From Halovivax gelatinilyticus (GTDB lineage: Archaea > Halobacteriota > Halobacteria > Halobacteriales > Natrialbaceae), in contig NZ_CP101322.1 of the NCBI RefSeq assembly GCF_024300625.1, positions 2,183,992 through 2,247,991 on the forward strand: a DNA stretch of 64,000 nt, read 5' to 3'. Within the stretch, counting starts at the first letter, position 1. Each line of letters opens with the position of its first letter. Both the position numbers and the translations under genes were made by a program. Below the pieces are notes generated by a model that saw nothing but the letters and a program-made list of their open reading frames with translations, searched no databases and was not told where the DNA came from. This document shows, one piece after another, positions 24,994 through 34,002 of the stretch.

Positions 24994-25144
24994 CGACCAG
25001 TTCTCGGAACAGGCGGGACCACCCCCACCCAGAACCCCCGGCCATACGCGCGGGCGCGCGAGGCGCCGACCAGGAGGGAAGCGACAGCCTCGAAGTTGTC
25101 AACGAGTTCGTTTTCAATTGATACCGGAACAGAACAGGGAGGGA

Positions 25145-25960
25145 TTAGGCGCTCGCTCGCTGGTACTCGTCCGAGACGTTTCGAGCGAAGTCTTCGGCAT
25201 CGTCGGAGTAGCGTTCGAGCGCGTCGATCTCGTCGTCGGTCCATCCGATCCGGCGGAGTTCGTCGCACGCTTCCCCGTGGCCCTCCTCGCAGGCTTCGCG
25301 AGCGCGCCGCTCCATTCGTCCCTCCGCTTCGACGAGCTGCGCAACCCGCTCGTCTGTGGCTTCCTGTGTGTCGTCGGCGTCGAGCCGGTCGCCCGAGATC
25401 GACTCGCGGTTAGCCGCCGCGATCTCGCTGTGTGCTTCCGGCGAGACTCGGTGATCGTAGAGTGCGCTCCAGTCGTCGATACCCTCATCGAGGAGGACCG
25501 CTTTCGCGCTACGTGCGTGCATTATGCTCGTTCGCGAGAAGTCGATCGAGTCGCGTTCGGCGCGCGTGAGCGGCACCTGTCCGCTTCCGCTCGCGCTCGC
25601 CCGTGAATCCGCCGCGTTGCCCGCGACCATCGTCGAGATCGAGCGCGGCGCGTCCTCGGCTAACTCGATCTCGGTCGATCGGCGATCGTCGGTCGGCGCG
25701 AGGTGTTCGTTGCCGATCTCGTCGCGTATCGCGTTCGCCGCGTCGAGTTCGGCGAACTCGTGGGTTTCGGTCGCTCGATACGTCGCGAGCCCGAATCCTT
25801 CCTCGCGAAGTTGGGCGATCTCGCGATCGTCGAGTTCGGTCGGATCGACCTTTCCCGTGGGGCCGAGATATTCCCACTGATGGCCGTGTTCGGCGCTGTA
25901 CGTGACTCGGTAGGCATACGGGCCGGAACCGTTCACGCGCCGGGTGATGATCGTCGTCAT
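25145..25960 (-). CDS. Last gene of the structural operon, 271 aa, unknown
   Basis: 271 residues starting MTTIITRRVNGSGPYAYRVT, a short beta domain with EYLGPTGKVDPTELD, then DDREIAQLREEGF and a mostly helical, very acidic C-terminus rich in Glu/Ala (EAEGRMERRAREACEEGHGE). The opening resembles the small beta modules in haloviral proteins that bind nucleic acid. The ATG overlaps the stop of the ATPase gene (ATGA), and pleolipovirus genomes commonly carry an ORF here. Role unknown. Confidence 0.6.
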   Translation of the reverse strand: MTTIITRRVNGSGPYAYRVTYSAEHGHQWEYLGPTGKVDPTELDDREIAQLREEGFGLATYRATETHEFAELDAANAIRDEIGNEHLAPTDDRRSTEIELAEDAPRSISTMVAGNAADSRASASGSGQVPLTRAERDSIDFSRTSIMHARSAKAVLLDEGIDDWSALYDHRVSPEAHSEIAAANRESISGDRLDADDTQEATDERVAQLVEAEGRMERRAREACEEGHGEACDELRRIGWTDDEIDALERYSDDAEDFARNVSDEYQRASA

Positions 25961-27129
25961 TGGTCGTTGGTACCCCCGTCGGCGTCTCGATCGCGATCGT
26001 CGAATCGCGGATCGCCGTCGCCGTCCCATTGCTCGCGGTGGTACGGACAGAACCCGCTCTCGTGGTCCGTGAGCGCGTTGCAGTCCTTACCGTCGTCTTT
26101 GATCCCGCGACAGGATACGCGCCGGTCGTCGGCTTCCTCGTCACGCTGGTAATCGCTCTGGTAACGCTCCCATTTCTCGATGAGTCGCCCGCGCTGGATC
26201 TGCTTTTCCGGCGCGTCGAGATCGAGTTCGAAGTGTGCGAAGTAGTTCGTCGGTACGCGATACGGCGACTCGCTTGGGACGTCGAGCAGTCCACGAACGC
26301 GGAACCAGTGAGATTCTTTGAGGTAGTCGTTCCACCCGTCGAAGACCGTCACGCAGTCGATTAGGCCATCATCGACCTTTCCATCGGCGCGTATGACGAG
26401 ATCGCTTTGATTCCGAAGGATCGCCGCCACGTCGGTATCATGCTCGTGACCGATGAGGATGAGTCGCGTCGATCCCCCTTCGCCTTTCCTGAGCGCGTTG
26501 ATAAACCGCGAGACCGTCCGTCGCACGTCGCCGCCGGGGTTCGCGTGCGAGTTGAGCGTCGTCGATATTTCGTCGAGCAGCGCGACCTTCTCGCCTTTCG
26601 TGTCGCGATTCCAGACGAGCATTTCCGAGACCGTCTCTCCGAATGTGACGTGATCGAGGTCGTCGACGCCGCGAAACTTGACGTTGGTAAAGATCGAGAG
26701 GCCGGGTTCGTCGGCTTCCTCGTTCCAGTATTCGCGGTCGAGTTCGCGAATGATGTCGCTCGCCTTCGTCGTCTTTCCCGATCCCTTCGGGCCTTTGATG
26801 AGCGTCTGTGACGCCGGTTTCTTGATCTCGTTGATAAGCCGGTCGTAGCCTGTGGCGTCCGTCCGCCGGTCGCTGAGACCGGTCGCCGCGTTCATACTCG
26901 GGACGTGACCGCGTTTGCGCGCTCCGCGTAGCATGTCGGTTTCTTCGGTGCGGTCGAGCATGGTCATCAGCGGCGAGGTATCCGCGTCGAGATCGGCGCG
27001 TTCGCACGCGAGCATGATGTTCCCCGCCGTCTTGGTGTCGGCGAGAACCGCGCCGATGTTCGCGTTCACCTCGCCTTCGCGGATCTTGTCGGCGAGGTCC
27101 GCCGCGTCGTAGCCGCCGTTTCCGCTCAT
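25957..27129 (-). CDS. Viral P-loop ATPase (pleolipovirus VP8-like)
   Basis: 390 residues with Walker A GPKGSGKTTKASD (about residues 112-122), Walker B EKVALLDEIS (about 182) and a following sensor-like LILIGHEHDTD. The C-terminus carries a Cys/His set (CRGIKDDGKDC, then ESGFCPYHREQW) that should bind zinc. Pleolipoviruses encode one conserved P-loop ATPase after the spike and membrane genes, and this gene occupies that place. Its role (packaging, membrane remodelling or replication) is unproven. Start ATGA-overlaps the upstream membrane protein. Confidence 0.75.
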   Translation of the reverse strand: MSGNGGYDAADLADKIREGEVNANIGAVLADTKTAGNIMLACERADLDADTSPLMTMLDRTEETDMLRGARKRGHVPSMNAATGLSDRRTDATGYDRLINEIKKPASQTLIKGPKGSGKTTKASDIIRELDREYWNEEADEPGLSIFTNVKFRGVDDLDHVTFGETVSEMLVWNRDTKGEKVALLDEISTTLNSHANPGGDVRRTVSRFINALRKGEGGSTRLILIGHEHDTDVAAILRNQSDLVIRADGKVDDGLIDCVTVFDGWNDYLKESHWFRVRGLLDVPSESPYRVPTNYFAHFELDLDAPEKQIQRGRLIEKWERYQSDYQRDEEADDRRVSCRGIKDDGKDCNALTDHESGFCPYHREQWDGDGDPRFDDRDRDADGGTNDQ

Positions 27130-28601
27130 TTCGATCCCTCGGTTTCGGTTTCAGTGGTCTCGTCGCTATCTCGATCGACGTCGGTCTCGGAATACTCGAG
27201 CTCGTCTCGGTCTTGATCGTCGTCGTAGAATCCTTCGAACCGAGTCCCCCGCGCCGCTCGCGAGAGTACCGAGTCGATCGGCGATCCGTCCACCGCGAGC
27301 GTGCGCCTGAGTTCGCGATCGATCGCTCGAACCGCGCCCGTGTCCGCCGCCGTCTGGATGGATGGGAGCGCCGAGAGCAGCGACCGTAGCATCGCCGACT
27401 CGTCGCGTAGGATCTCGCGGTTGCCGTCGATCGCCGACCGCGAGGCGATTATCTCGATATCGTCAGCGGTTCCCGGCCACGTTCCGCGCGCTCGATTGCG
27501 TCGCGGGTTGAACGACTCGACGATGTGGAGATCGCCGCCGGGGGCGCGCGTCTCGCTCGCCGCGCCGTCGATGTCCATCTGTCCGATCCGTTCGGGGCTA
27601 CCGGAGTACATCGACGCGCCGACGTTGAGGTCGTCGTCATCGGCGAGCGCTTCGGGATCGTCGTTGTCGTCGAGCTTCTTTTCGATGAGTTCGCCGAGGC
27701 CGCCTTCGGAGCCGAGCGCTTCGTCGAGGACGTCGCGAGCGTCGATCGATAGGATAAACTCGCGTTTCGGGTTCCATACCTTCTGAATCTGGATGAGAAC
27801 CGGGAGCGCGAATATGATCGCCGCGAGCAGCGAGCCGACGATGACGACGCGACCGCCGTCGCCGATCGCCGACCAGATACCGAGCAGTCCGGGGACGACG
27901 CCGAGAATCGAGAGCGCGGCGTACATCAGCGCGAGACCGATTGCGAGCAGTGCGTAGCGCTTCTCGATCACGAACCGTTTGATCGCGTCGAACCAGCCCT
28001 CGACGGGGTTTTCGTCGATCTTGATCCGTTCCTCGGTTGTGAGTTCCTTGTAGCTGTTCTCGTGGTTTCGGCGTAGCCACGTGACCGCGAGCGTCACGTC
28101 GTAGATGACGCCGAGACCGCCCGCGAGAACCGCCCACGCGACGAGTGTCGTCGTCGGCGCGTCGGTGATCACGTCGAGCATAGACGGATCTCCTTCGTAC
28201 CTGAATCCGTCTTGGGGCGTCGAGATTCCGACCGCTTCATCGCCGCGTAACCGTACTTCGACCGTTTCCTCGCCGTTGATCGTGAGCGTCGTAACGTCGA
28301 AGCTGCCGTGACCGCTATAGCCTGCGTCCGAAACCGTGACCGGTTCGCGACCGTCCGATCGGAGCGTAATCAGCGCGCGATCGTCGTCGAACTCGACGTC
28401 GAGCAGCTCGACCGTGCTTTGGTCGAATTGATGGATCACCGTCGCGGTCTCGTTGTCTCCGTCGAGATCGCCGTCGGCGAGTGCGGGTGTCGCGACCGCG
28501 CCGATCGCGACCGTCGTCAGGAACGCGACCGCGAGGGCGATCGCGAGAACTCGCCGCGTTGGTAAGTTCGTGAGCGTCTGCTGGTCAAGTCTCGAAAACA
28601 T
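27126..28601 (-). CDS. Multi-TM viral membrane protein (pleolipovirus ORF7-like)
   Basis: 491 residues. A signal-like hydrophobic N-terminus (VLAIALAVAFLTTVAIGAVA) precedes an exposed beta-rich domain (TVIHQFDQSTVELLDVEF, then a SDGREPVTVSDAGYSG stretch). Three or four TM segments follow (about residues 155-175, 218-240, 250-275). The C-terminal half is soluble, with AMLRSLLSALP and an acidic tail. Overlaps the ATPase gene by 4 bases. This gene position is conserved in pleolipoviruses; the product may organise the spike and membrane, but function is unproven. Confidence 0.7.
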   Translation of the reverse strand: MFSRLDQQTLTNLPTRRVLAIALAVAFLTTVAIGAVATPALADGDLDGDNETATVIHQFDQSTVELLDVEFDDDRALITLRSDGREPVTVSDAGYSGHGSFDVTTLTINGEETVEVRLRGDEAVGISTPQDGFRYEGDPSMLDVITDAPTTTLVAWAVLAGGLGVIYDVTLAVTWLRRNHENSYKELTTEERIKIDENPVEGWFDAIKRFVIEKRYALLAIGLALMYAALSILGVVPGLLGIWSAIGDGGRVVIVGSLLAAIIFALPVLIQIQKVWNPKREFILSIDARDVLDEALGSEGGLGELIEKKLDDNDDPEALADDDDLNVGASMYSGSPERIGQMDIDGAASETRAPGGDLHIVESFNPRRNRARGTWPGTADDIEIIASRSAIDGNREILRDESAMLRSLLSALPSIQTAADTGAVRAIDRELRRTLAVDGSPIDSVLSRAARGTRFEGFYDDDQDRDELEYSETDVDRDSDETTETETEGSK

Positions 28602-28609
28602 GAGAATCG

Positions 28610-30343
28610 TTAGTCTCCTCCGGCGTTCCTGACGCCCGCGAGTGCGATCGCCATCCCGAACAGCAGTACGACCACCGCGATTATGGTCGTGATCGCCGAC
28701 GAGATCGCGTCTCGGACCGCGCCGACGCCGGGGATTCCGCCTATATCGATGATTGGGTCGTCTCCTTCGGCCATTTCTTCGATGAGTTCGTACTGTGCCT
28801 CCAGAATTTCTAACTGGAATTCTTCGGCGGAGTCTAACCGGTCGTGGAGGTCGCCGTAGTCGGTCGGCGTTTCAGTCGGCATTCCGGTCGTAAACGTGAT
28901 TTCGTCCGTTTCGACGAGGTCGCCGTCCTCATCGAGCCGGTGAGCTTCGGTGACGGTGAACTCACGATCAGGTTCGAACTCGAAACGGCCGACGTCCCCG
29001 TCATCTTCGAAGGTCATCGAGAAATGCGTCGTGACATCGCCGCCGAAATCTTCGGCGGTGTAGGTTTCACCTACTTCGACCGGTTCATCGGGTTGTGGAT
29101 CAGCGTACAGCGTGCCCGCATACTCGCGACCGTTGAATGGGTCGTCTTCGGGATCGTACGGATATTCCTCTTCGTTGTCGAGGTAATCCGTCTCCGTTAG
29201 TAGTCCGAATTCTACCGTCGTGTACTCGGCGGCAGGGCCTTTCCCGAGCAAGCCGAGGTGGGCGTTTACCCAGGCGAGCGGTTCGTCATCGCTGATCGAC
29301 TCGACTCGCGATTCGAGGGTTTCGAGTCGCGATCTCGATATTTCGTCGTCGACCATCGCCTCGTACTCTTCGTCGATGAAGGCTTCGACGTTGGTTACAA
29401 CGTCGTCGTGCGTGTCGCGGATGATATCGATGGTCTCGAAAATCTCGTTTTCGATGTAGACGGCGTCACCGTCTACCCGGTCGAAGGTCGAGTCGTAGAC
29501 GTTTCGGTACTCTGCGTCGTCGAACGGATGGACTTCGAGAGTCGGCGTTTCAATGCCGTCTCTGTCGCCCTCGCCGCCGATGATAACGGAGTCGTTTCCG
29601 TCGTACCCGGCCGCGGTGAGGTAGTTGTTGTCTCCGGTAGTTTCGATATCGATAGAGAAAACGTCTAACTCAGAACCATCAACGAGTTGGTGTCTGAGTC
29701 CGTCGTTTTCCTCCACGCTTGCGATATCGAGAACGTATCCGTACACGTCGGCGGAGATCGCCTCGGACCACGAACCGCCACCCTCGTCAATTACGTGTTG
29801 TAATTGCTGGAGCTTGCTCCAGATATCGCGCACATGGAGTGCATACTCGTTGTGGACCTGTGCCTCTGAGGTGGCATAAATTTCTCCGACGGCGTCGGCT
29901 CCGGCGTCGATCGCCTCGGCACGAGTTGCCGATTCCTGTTGGATTTCGTCGTACGCCCTGAGCAGCGCCCGGATGTACGCACGACCCTCCAAGAGTTCGG
30001 CGTTGTCACGAACCCAGGTGGTCGTTGTTTGCATCGAGCCGTAGGAACTGAGCGCGTCGCGGTACATGTCTCCGTGGATGCGGAGGAATTCGTTTTCGAG
30101 GTACTCCTGACGTTCGTCGTCCTGGTCGTCGGACGAACCGAACAGCCAGTTAATTCCGTCTTTGGCGGTGTGTCCTGCACAGACCGGTTGGGTCCAGTGG
30201 CTGGCATCACAGAAGTCCTCGAAGCGCGAATCCGCTGAGACGGTCGACGCTGTCGCTGCTGTTCCGGTCACGGCGATAGCGCCGACCGCACCCGCCCTAC
30301 GCATGAGTTCACGCCGGCCGAGACCGTTCGACTCGGCGCTCAA
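28610..30343 (-). CDS. Tat-exported spike protein candidate (pleolipovirus VP4-like)
   Basis: 577 residues. The N-terminus GRRELMRRAGAVGAIAVTG is a twin-arginine signal, followed by AATAS and a predicted cleavage zone. The long extracellular part is rich in Asp/Glu with helices (ESATRAEAIDAGADAVGEIY, then LQQLQHVIDEGG) and later beta-rich segments. A C-terminal TM helix (TIIAVVVLLFGMAIALAGVR) anchors it. Size, Tat signal, C-terminal anchor and position fit the membrane fusion/receptor spike of pleolipoviruses. Reading of the exact family is by analogy. Its stop lies 8 bases before the next gene. Confidence 0.7.
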   Translation of the reverse strand: MSAESNGLGRRELMRRAGAVGAIAVTGTAATASTVSADSRFEDFCDASHWTQPVCAGHTAKDGINWLFGSSDDQDDERQEYLENEFLRIHGDMYRDALSSYGSMQTTTTWVRDNAELLEGRAYIRALLRAYDEIQQESATRAEAIDAGADAVGEIYATSEAQVHNEYALHVRDIWSKLQQLQHVIDEGGGSWSEAISADVYGYVLDIASVEENDGLRHQLVDGSELDVFSIDIETTGDNNYLTAAGYDGNDSVIIGGEGDRDGIETPTLEVHPFDDAEYRNVYDSTFDRVDGDAVYIENEIFETIDIIRDTHDDVVTNVEAFIDEEYEAMVDDEISRSRLETLESRVESISDDEPLAWVNAHLGLLGKGPAAEYTTVEFGLLTETDYLDNEEEYPYDPEDDPFNGREYAGTLYADPQPDEPVEVGETYTAEDFGGDVTTHFSMTFEDDGDVGRFEFEPDREFTVTEAHRLDEDGDLVETDEITFTTGMPTETPTDYGDLHDRLDSAEEFQLEILEAQYELIEEMAEGDDPIIDIGGIPGVGAVRDAISSAITTIIAVVVLLFGMAIALAGVRNAGGD

Positions 30344-30876
30344 TTCGCACCACGGGCCAGGAGCCCGACTCCGACAATTCCGATTAGAACGCCGATTGCG
30401 CCGATACCGAGATCGCGACTCGACGCATCGCCGATCACGCCGCCGCCCGACTCGTCCACCGTGCCGATCTCGGCGTCGTCGAGATCGCCGTCGTCTGCAA
30501 AGACGGTGACCGTCACGTTCGAATCGCGATCGAGATCGTCGTACTCGTCCATCTCGTACTCGGCGGAGATCGTTTCATCCGCTTCGAGATCGAGTTCGTC
30601 GTCGATCACCAGCTCGCCGCTCGCGTTGTCGATTTCGACGATCGCGGTCGCGTTATCGCCGATCGTCTCGTTCGTTTCGAGATCGACGTAGACGTACGCC
30701 GTCGCGTTGGTAAGCTCGACGGTCTCGTTCGTGAACTCGTCGAGTTCGTGATCTCCGTCTTCTGCGACGGCTCCACCGGAGGCGACGTAGACGATTCCGC
30801 CGACGAGAGCCGCCAGTACGATCAGCCAGACGACCAGATACGCCGTGAAGTCGCCCGGAGTGAGTCGCCCGATCAT
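30340..30876 (-). CDS. 178-aa viral envelope protein with two TM helices
   Basis: 178 residues. TM helix at residues 13-33 (LVVWLIVLAALVGGIVYVAS), then an exposed, Asp/Glu/Asn-rich beta domain with repeated ETNETI / NATAIV elements and potential N-glycosylation sites (NAT, NET), then a C-terminal TM helix (GIGAIGVLIGIVGVGLLARG). The ATG overlaps the spike gene start region by 4 bases (stop/start). Probably an envelope or accessory spike component. Confidence 0.6.
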   Translation of the reverse strand: MIGRLTPGDFTAYLVVWLIVLAALVGGIVYVASGGAVAEDGDHELDEFTNETVELTNATAYVYVDLETNETIGDNATAIVEIDNASGELVIDDELDLEADETISAEYEMDEYDDLDRDSNVTVTVFADDGDLDDAEIGTVDESGGGVIGDASSRDLGIGAIGVLIGIVGVGLLARGAN

Positions 30877-30877
30877 C

Positions 30878-31081
30878 TCAGGCCCCCATACAGTTGTAGC
30901 CGCTGAGTTCGATTAGGTCGTACACGCCGACCATCGCGACGACCGTCGAGATCATCACCGCGATCTCGATGCCGCCCATCAGTTCAAACATGTTCGTTCC
31001 CGTGAGGGTTAGCGGGAGCCACAGAATCGCGGCGATCGCCGTCATTCCCCTCACACCGATTTCTACAGGATTCGTTGACAT
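30878..31081 (-). CDS. Small viral membrane protein (VP3-like candidate)
   Basis: 67 residues with two hydrophobic segments (TAIAAILWLPLTLTGT and IAVMISTVVAMVGVYDLI). It is the first gene of the structural operon. Pleolipoviruses have a small internal membrane protein (VP3) ahead of the spike; this is shorter than the best-known examples, so the equivalence is tentative. A perfect palindrome overlaps its start codon. Confidence 0.5.
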   Translation of the reverse strand: MSTNPVEIGVRGMTAIAAILWLPLTLTGTNMFELMGGIEIAVMISTVVAMVGVYDLIELSGYNCMGA

Positions 31082-31095
31082 GGGTAGTACCCATG
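31079..31095. promoter_or_regulatory. Palindrome overlapping the structural-operon start codon
   Basis: CATGGGTA-G-TACCCATG is a perfect 8+1+8 palindrome whose left arm contains the ATG of the first structural gene (complement CAT at 31079-31081). Such placement is unusual for coding sequence and typical of an operator: a bound regulator would block both the transcript start and the start codon. Confidence 0.6.
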
Positions 31096-31133
31096 CGTGA
31101 CTGTCTTGATTCGTGACTTAAACCCGGCAAATG

Positions 31134-31141
31134 CTATTTAA
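31134..31141 (-). promoter_or_regulatory. TATA-like box for the structural operon
   Basis: On the minus strand a CTTTAAATAG element (complement of about 31134-31143) lies about 53-60 bases upstream of the first structural ATG, with a second TTTAAG nearer (complement of about 31118-31123). Either would place a transcript start before or within the palindrome. Confidence 0.4.
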
Positions 31142-31307
31142 AGGAGTCTTCGAACGTAGGTGTTATCGGTGAGCGTGTGGCTGTTTCGGCATCGTGGCCG
31201 GAACCCTCGTATTCCGGTCGCCAACCTGCTAATCAAACCTGTTTCGGTGGTTCAGACAGTGACGAAGAAAAGAAATTCGTCCGGTACTGCGTTGATTCTC
31301 GGACGGG

Positions 31308-31835
31308 TTATTCTGGAGCCTGGAAGGAGCCAACCTGCTCTTCCTGGTCGCCGTCGATCGCGACGATGTTCACCGTTCCTGAGAGCCAGCTTTCATCACT
31401 ATTTGCTGTATTGTCAACAAAGGGACTTCCATCGGTTATAACGATAGACGAGCCAGTTGAAGCGCTTAAGTTACTGGTGGCCCCATCTTGGCCAGCTGCC
31501 AAGTCAGCAGAAAGATCTAATTCATGGGTTGGACTGGCCGTTCCATAATCATCCGAGATTGCGACTTCACCTGGGACCCCAGGGCCACGAAGAACGAACC
31601 CTTCCGCGGAACCAGGATCCGTCACAGATAGTTCGATTCCATCCCCAGTTTGGTCAGCGTTCACGTGGGCATTGATTGGCGAACTCTGGTCGTCGCCGAT
31701 GTCCATTACGAACACTGCGATTACAGCAGCCAATATGACCGTAATGGCGACCATTAATATGACCCCTATCACGGGGGAGACTGCGCGTTCTTCGTCCGAT
31801 CCAACCAGCTTATTGCAGACTGTTTTTCCATTCAT
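31308..31835 (-). CDS. Type IV pilin-like protein 2 (provirus)
   Basis: 175 residues starting MNGKTVCNKLVGSDEERAVS. The class III signal peptide ends in ERAVSPVIG, followed by the hydrophobic helix [18 protein letters not shown], the haloarchaeal PilA-type N-terminus cleaved by PibD. A 120-residue beta-rich head follows. ATG 31835 follows GAGGGGG at good spacing and aligns with the start of its neighbour; 31850 is less likely. Twelve bases separate it from pilin 1, and both share nearly the same first 55 residues. Confidence 0.8.
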   Translation of the reverse strand: MNGKTVCNKLVGSDEERAVSPVIGVILMVAITVILAAVIAVFVMDIGDDQSSPINAHVNADQTGDGIELSVTDPGSAEGFVLRGPGVPGEVAISDDYGTASPTHELDLSADLAAGQDGATSNLSASTGSSIVITDGSPFVDNTANSDESWLSGTVNIVAIDGDQEEQVGSFQAPE

Positions 31836-31846
31836 TGGTAACCCCC

Positions 31847-32287
31847 TCAATTGGCGAGCCCCTCAGGAACTTCGAAGGATCCCGCATTTTCCTCTTGATC
31901 TCCACTCTTTGCCACAATGTTAACGGTTTGACCTTCGGTGAAATCTGGTCCTAACGAATCAGTTACTTCGAAACCTGATCCGGCAGATGGGGCAAGTTCG
32001 TCATCACCAAGTGTATAATCTGTGTCTATACCTGCACCTCGGAGAATGAACTCATCCGCGTCTCCTGCTTCCGTAACGGTTAATTCAACGGTGTCACTAC
32101 CAACGTCTGCACTCACATGCGCGTTTAGCGGCGAACTCTGATCGTCACCGATGTCCATCACGAAGACCGCGATAACAGCCGCCAGAATAACCGTAATGGC
32201 GACCATCAAAATTACCCCTATCACCGGGGATACCGCTCGTTCATCGTCCGATCCCACCAGCTTATCGCGTAGTGTTCGTCCGTTCAT
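31847..32287 (-). CDS. Type IV pilin-like protein 1 (provirus)
   Basis: 146 residues starting [20 protein letters not shown]. It has the same signal and hydrophobic helix as pilin 2 ([15 protein letters not shown]), then a distinct head with [15 protein letters not shown]. It is transcribed first. Pilins are exported and cleaved at Arg-Ala; they build adhesive pili. In a provirus they might change host adhesion or receptor exposure, an inference only. A GAGGAG ribosome-binding site precedes the ATG. Confidence 0.8.
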   Translation of the reverse strand: MNGRTLRDKLVGSDDERAVSPVIGVILMVAITVILAAVIAVFVMDIGDDQSSPLNAHVSADVGSDTVELTVTEAGDADEFILRGAGIDTDYTLGDDELAPSAGSGFEVTDSLGPDFTEGQTVNIVAKSGDQEENAGSFEVPEGLAN

Positions 32288-32329
32288 TGTTGTAGTCTCC
32301 TCGACGAGTTGAACGGAAAACTTATCTCA

Positions 32330-32347
32330 CGCACCATGGTGGGTGCG
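32330..32347. promoter_or_regulatory. Operator-like inverted repeat upstream of the pilin genes
   Basis: CGCACC (32330-32335) and GGTGCG (32342-32347) are 6-bp arms around ATGGTG, just upstream of the minus-strand box GATAAGTTTT. It could control pilin transcription. Bases 32348-32748 hold no gene; they contain AT-rich patches and probably the promoter of the regulator at 32749. Confidence 0.4.
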
Positions 32348-32748
32348 CACGGCGGCTGAGGGAATGGGAGATCCCGCTCACCCGTCACCGTCGTTTTCCG
32401 TTCCGACTGTCGGGTACGAAAAAGTGCACAGAACCCCGATACTATAAATGTACCTCCCACTTCGGCTTTCCTGACAAAATAGCAATTGGAAATGTGGCCT
32501 ACTGAACGGTTCCAAGAGCCGAGTGAAGCTCTCCAAGGACCTATTGAAAGTTCTCAGACTCACGAATTCGTAAGTTAGAAGCCCTCGCGTCGAGACATAA
32601 AAGGGTAGTGGCCAACTCGGCGCTCGATACGACTCCTGATACGAACCGAACAATTGCCGGTTTCGACGAGGTGCGCGGTCGAGCGAGACTGATCCGATCA
32701 GAACCCGAGTCCAAACGGTTTTGCACTTGTCACCACATTCGAATCGGT

Positions 32749-33531
32749 ATGACCACGCTCGTCGACCCGCGCGATCTCGCGCTCACCTACGATCCGCCCA
32801 CCTACCCCGACGGGTGGACGGCCGTCCTCGATTACGAGGCGACGATGCGATACGCCTCACACCGCCCGAACAAGGGATCGGCCGCGATCGCGAGCGCGCT
32901 CGACTTACCACGTGGGCGCGTTCGGACGTGGCTCGACGGCGGGAAACCCGACGCGGCTCGCGCGATCGAGACGGCCGATGCCTACGGCTGGATCGATCTC
33001 GACTACGGCGATACCAAATTCTACGCGCTGAACGCACTCGTCGCGAACGTCTTTTCTGGTGGTTCGATCGAGCAGACCAACTACGTCCCGTCGTTCGCCC
33101 TGACCCGCGACCAGGACGAATCCCGCGTCGTCGATGTGCTCGACGACGCCGGTGTTGACTACGAGTTTTTCCACGAGGATTCGGACGAGCGCGCGACCGA
33201 GATCAGGCCGACGACTGACGCCTCGGTTCTGGGCCGCGTGTTGATGACGCTCGGCGCGCCGATCGGGCCGAAGAAAGACCGGACCGACCTCTCGCTTCCG
33301 TGGTATCTCGACGACGCGCCGTTACTCATCCGCAAACGGTTCGTCGAGGCGTACCTCGCGAATCGCGGCCACTATCAAAACGGCATCGTGAAACTTCGCG
33401 AAGAACGATCCGACGCCTATCTCCGCGAACTCGCCGCGCTGATCGAGGACGTTGCCGATGGTCCAGTCACGATTTCCGAAATGAACGTCATGCTCTCAAC
33501 TGAGGCGACGGAGCAGCTCGGCTTTCGCTGA
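32749..33531 (+). CDS. Helix-turn-helix regulator-like protein (provirus)
   Basis: 260 residues starting MTTLVDPRDLALTYDPPTYP. A helix-turn-helix lies at about residues 38-75 (GSAAIASALDLPRGRVRTWL), followed by an alpha/beta middle and LPWYLDDAPLLIRKRFVEAY, a pattern recalling the DNA-binding/endonuclease-like domains of halovirus regulators. No active-site motif of LAGLIDADG type could be confirmed. It sits between the pilin genes and the integrase, convergent with a small winged-helix gene. Probably controls lysogeny. Confidence 0.55.
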   Translation: MTTLVDPRDLALTYDPPTYPDGWTAVLDYEATMRYASHRPNKGSAAIASALDLPRGRVRTWLDGGKPDAARAIETADAYGWIDLDYGDTKFYALNALVANVFSGGSIEQTNYVPSFALTRDQDESRVVDVLDDAGVDYEFFHEDSDERATEIRPTTDASVLGRVLMTLGAPIGPKKDRTDLSLPWYLDDAPLLIRKRFVEAYLANRGHYQNGIVKLREERSDAYLRELAALIEDVADGPVTISEMNVMLSTEATEQLGFR

Positions 33532-33768
33532 TCACTCTTCGAGGTAAGCGCGACCTTCGTCCGTGATCCACCAGACGATCGTTCTGCCGCCCGATTTCGA
33601 GCCGAGTAAGTCGCGATCTGCCAATTGGTGGAGTCGTGGTAGCGTCCCCTGGTTGGAAAACCCGATTTCGTCCGCGACTTCTTTCGTGAATAGGACCGGA
33701 TCAGCAGAATCGAGAAACACCGCTAAGATTTCTCGGTCATCAACCGTTTCCTCGCGCCCTCCAGCCAT
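33532..33768 (-). CDS. Small winged-helix repressor (provirus)
   Basis: 78 residues starting MAGGREETVDDREILAVFLD. It continues with TKEVADEIGFSNQGTLPRLH (recognition helix) and SKSGGRTIVWWITDEGRAYL, a MarR/PhiH1-like winged helix. The start at 33768 is chosen because a TATA-like GATAAT lies about 27 bases upstream, giving a leaderless transcript; ATG 33795 would sit on that box. A repressor of the viral promoters is the natural role, in keeping with the PhiH1-type repressors of haloarchaeal proviruses. Confidence 0.7.
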   Translation of the reverse strand: MAGGREETVDDREILAVFLDSADPVLFTKEVADEIGFSNQGTLPRLHQLADRDLLGSKSGGRTIVWWITDEGRAYLEE

Positions 33769-34002
33769 TGCCTTCCATTTCGAACGTAGGTACATATTAT
33801 CACGTGTTTGGAAATTTCTGAGTGGAAATCAACTTCACACCATAAGTTAGCTTCACACTAACAACTAAGTGCGCTGGCCGCAATGGTCCGATCCAACGGA
33901 AGCCAGACGGACCCGCCGCTACTCGGTCGGGTCCCGTAAGAATCTGCGGACCCGGTGTTGGTGGCACCGGTCCGCTGGCCTCCGTAACCACACTACGGAA
34001 GC

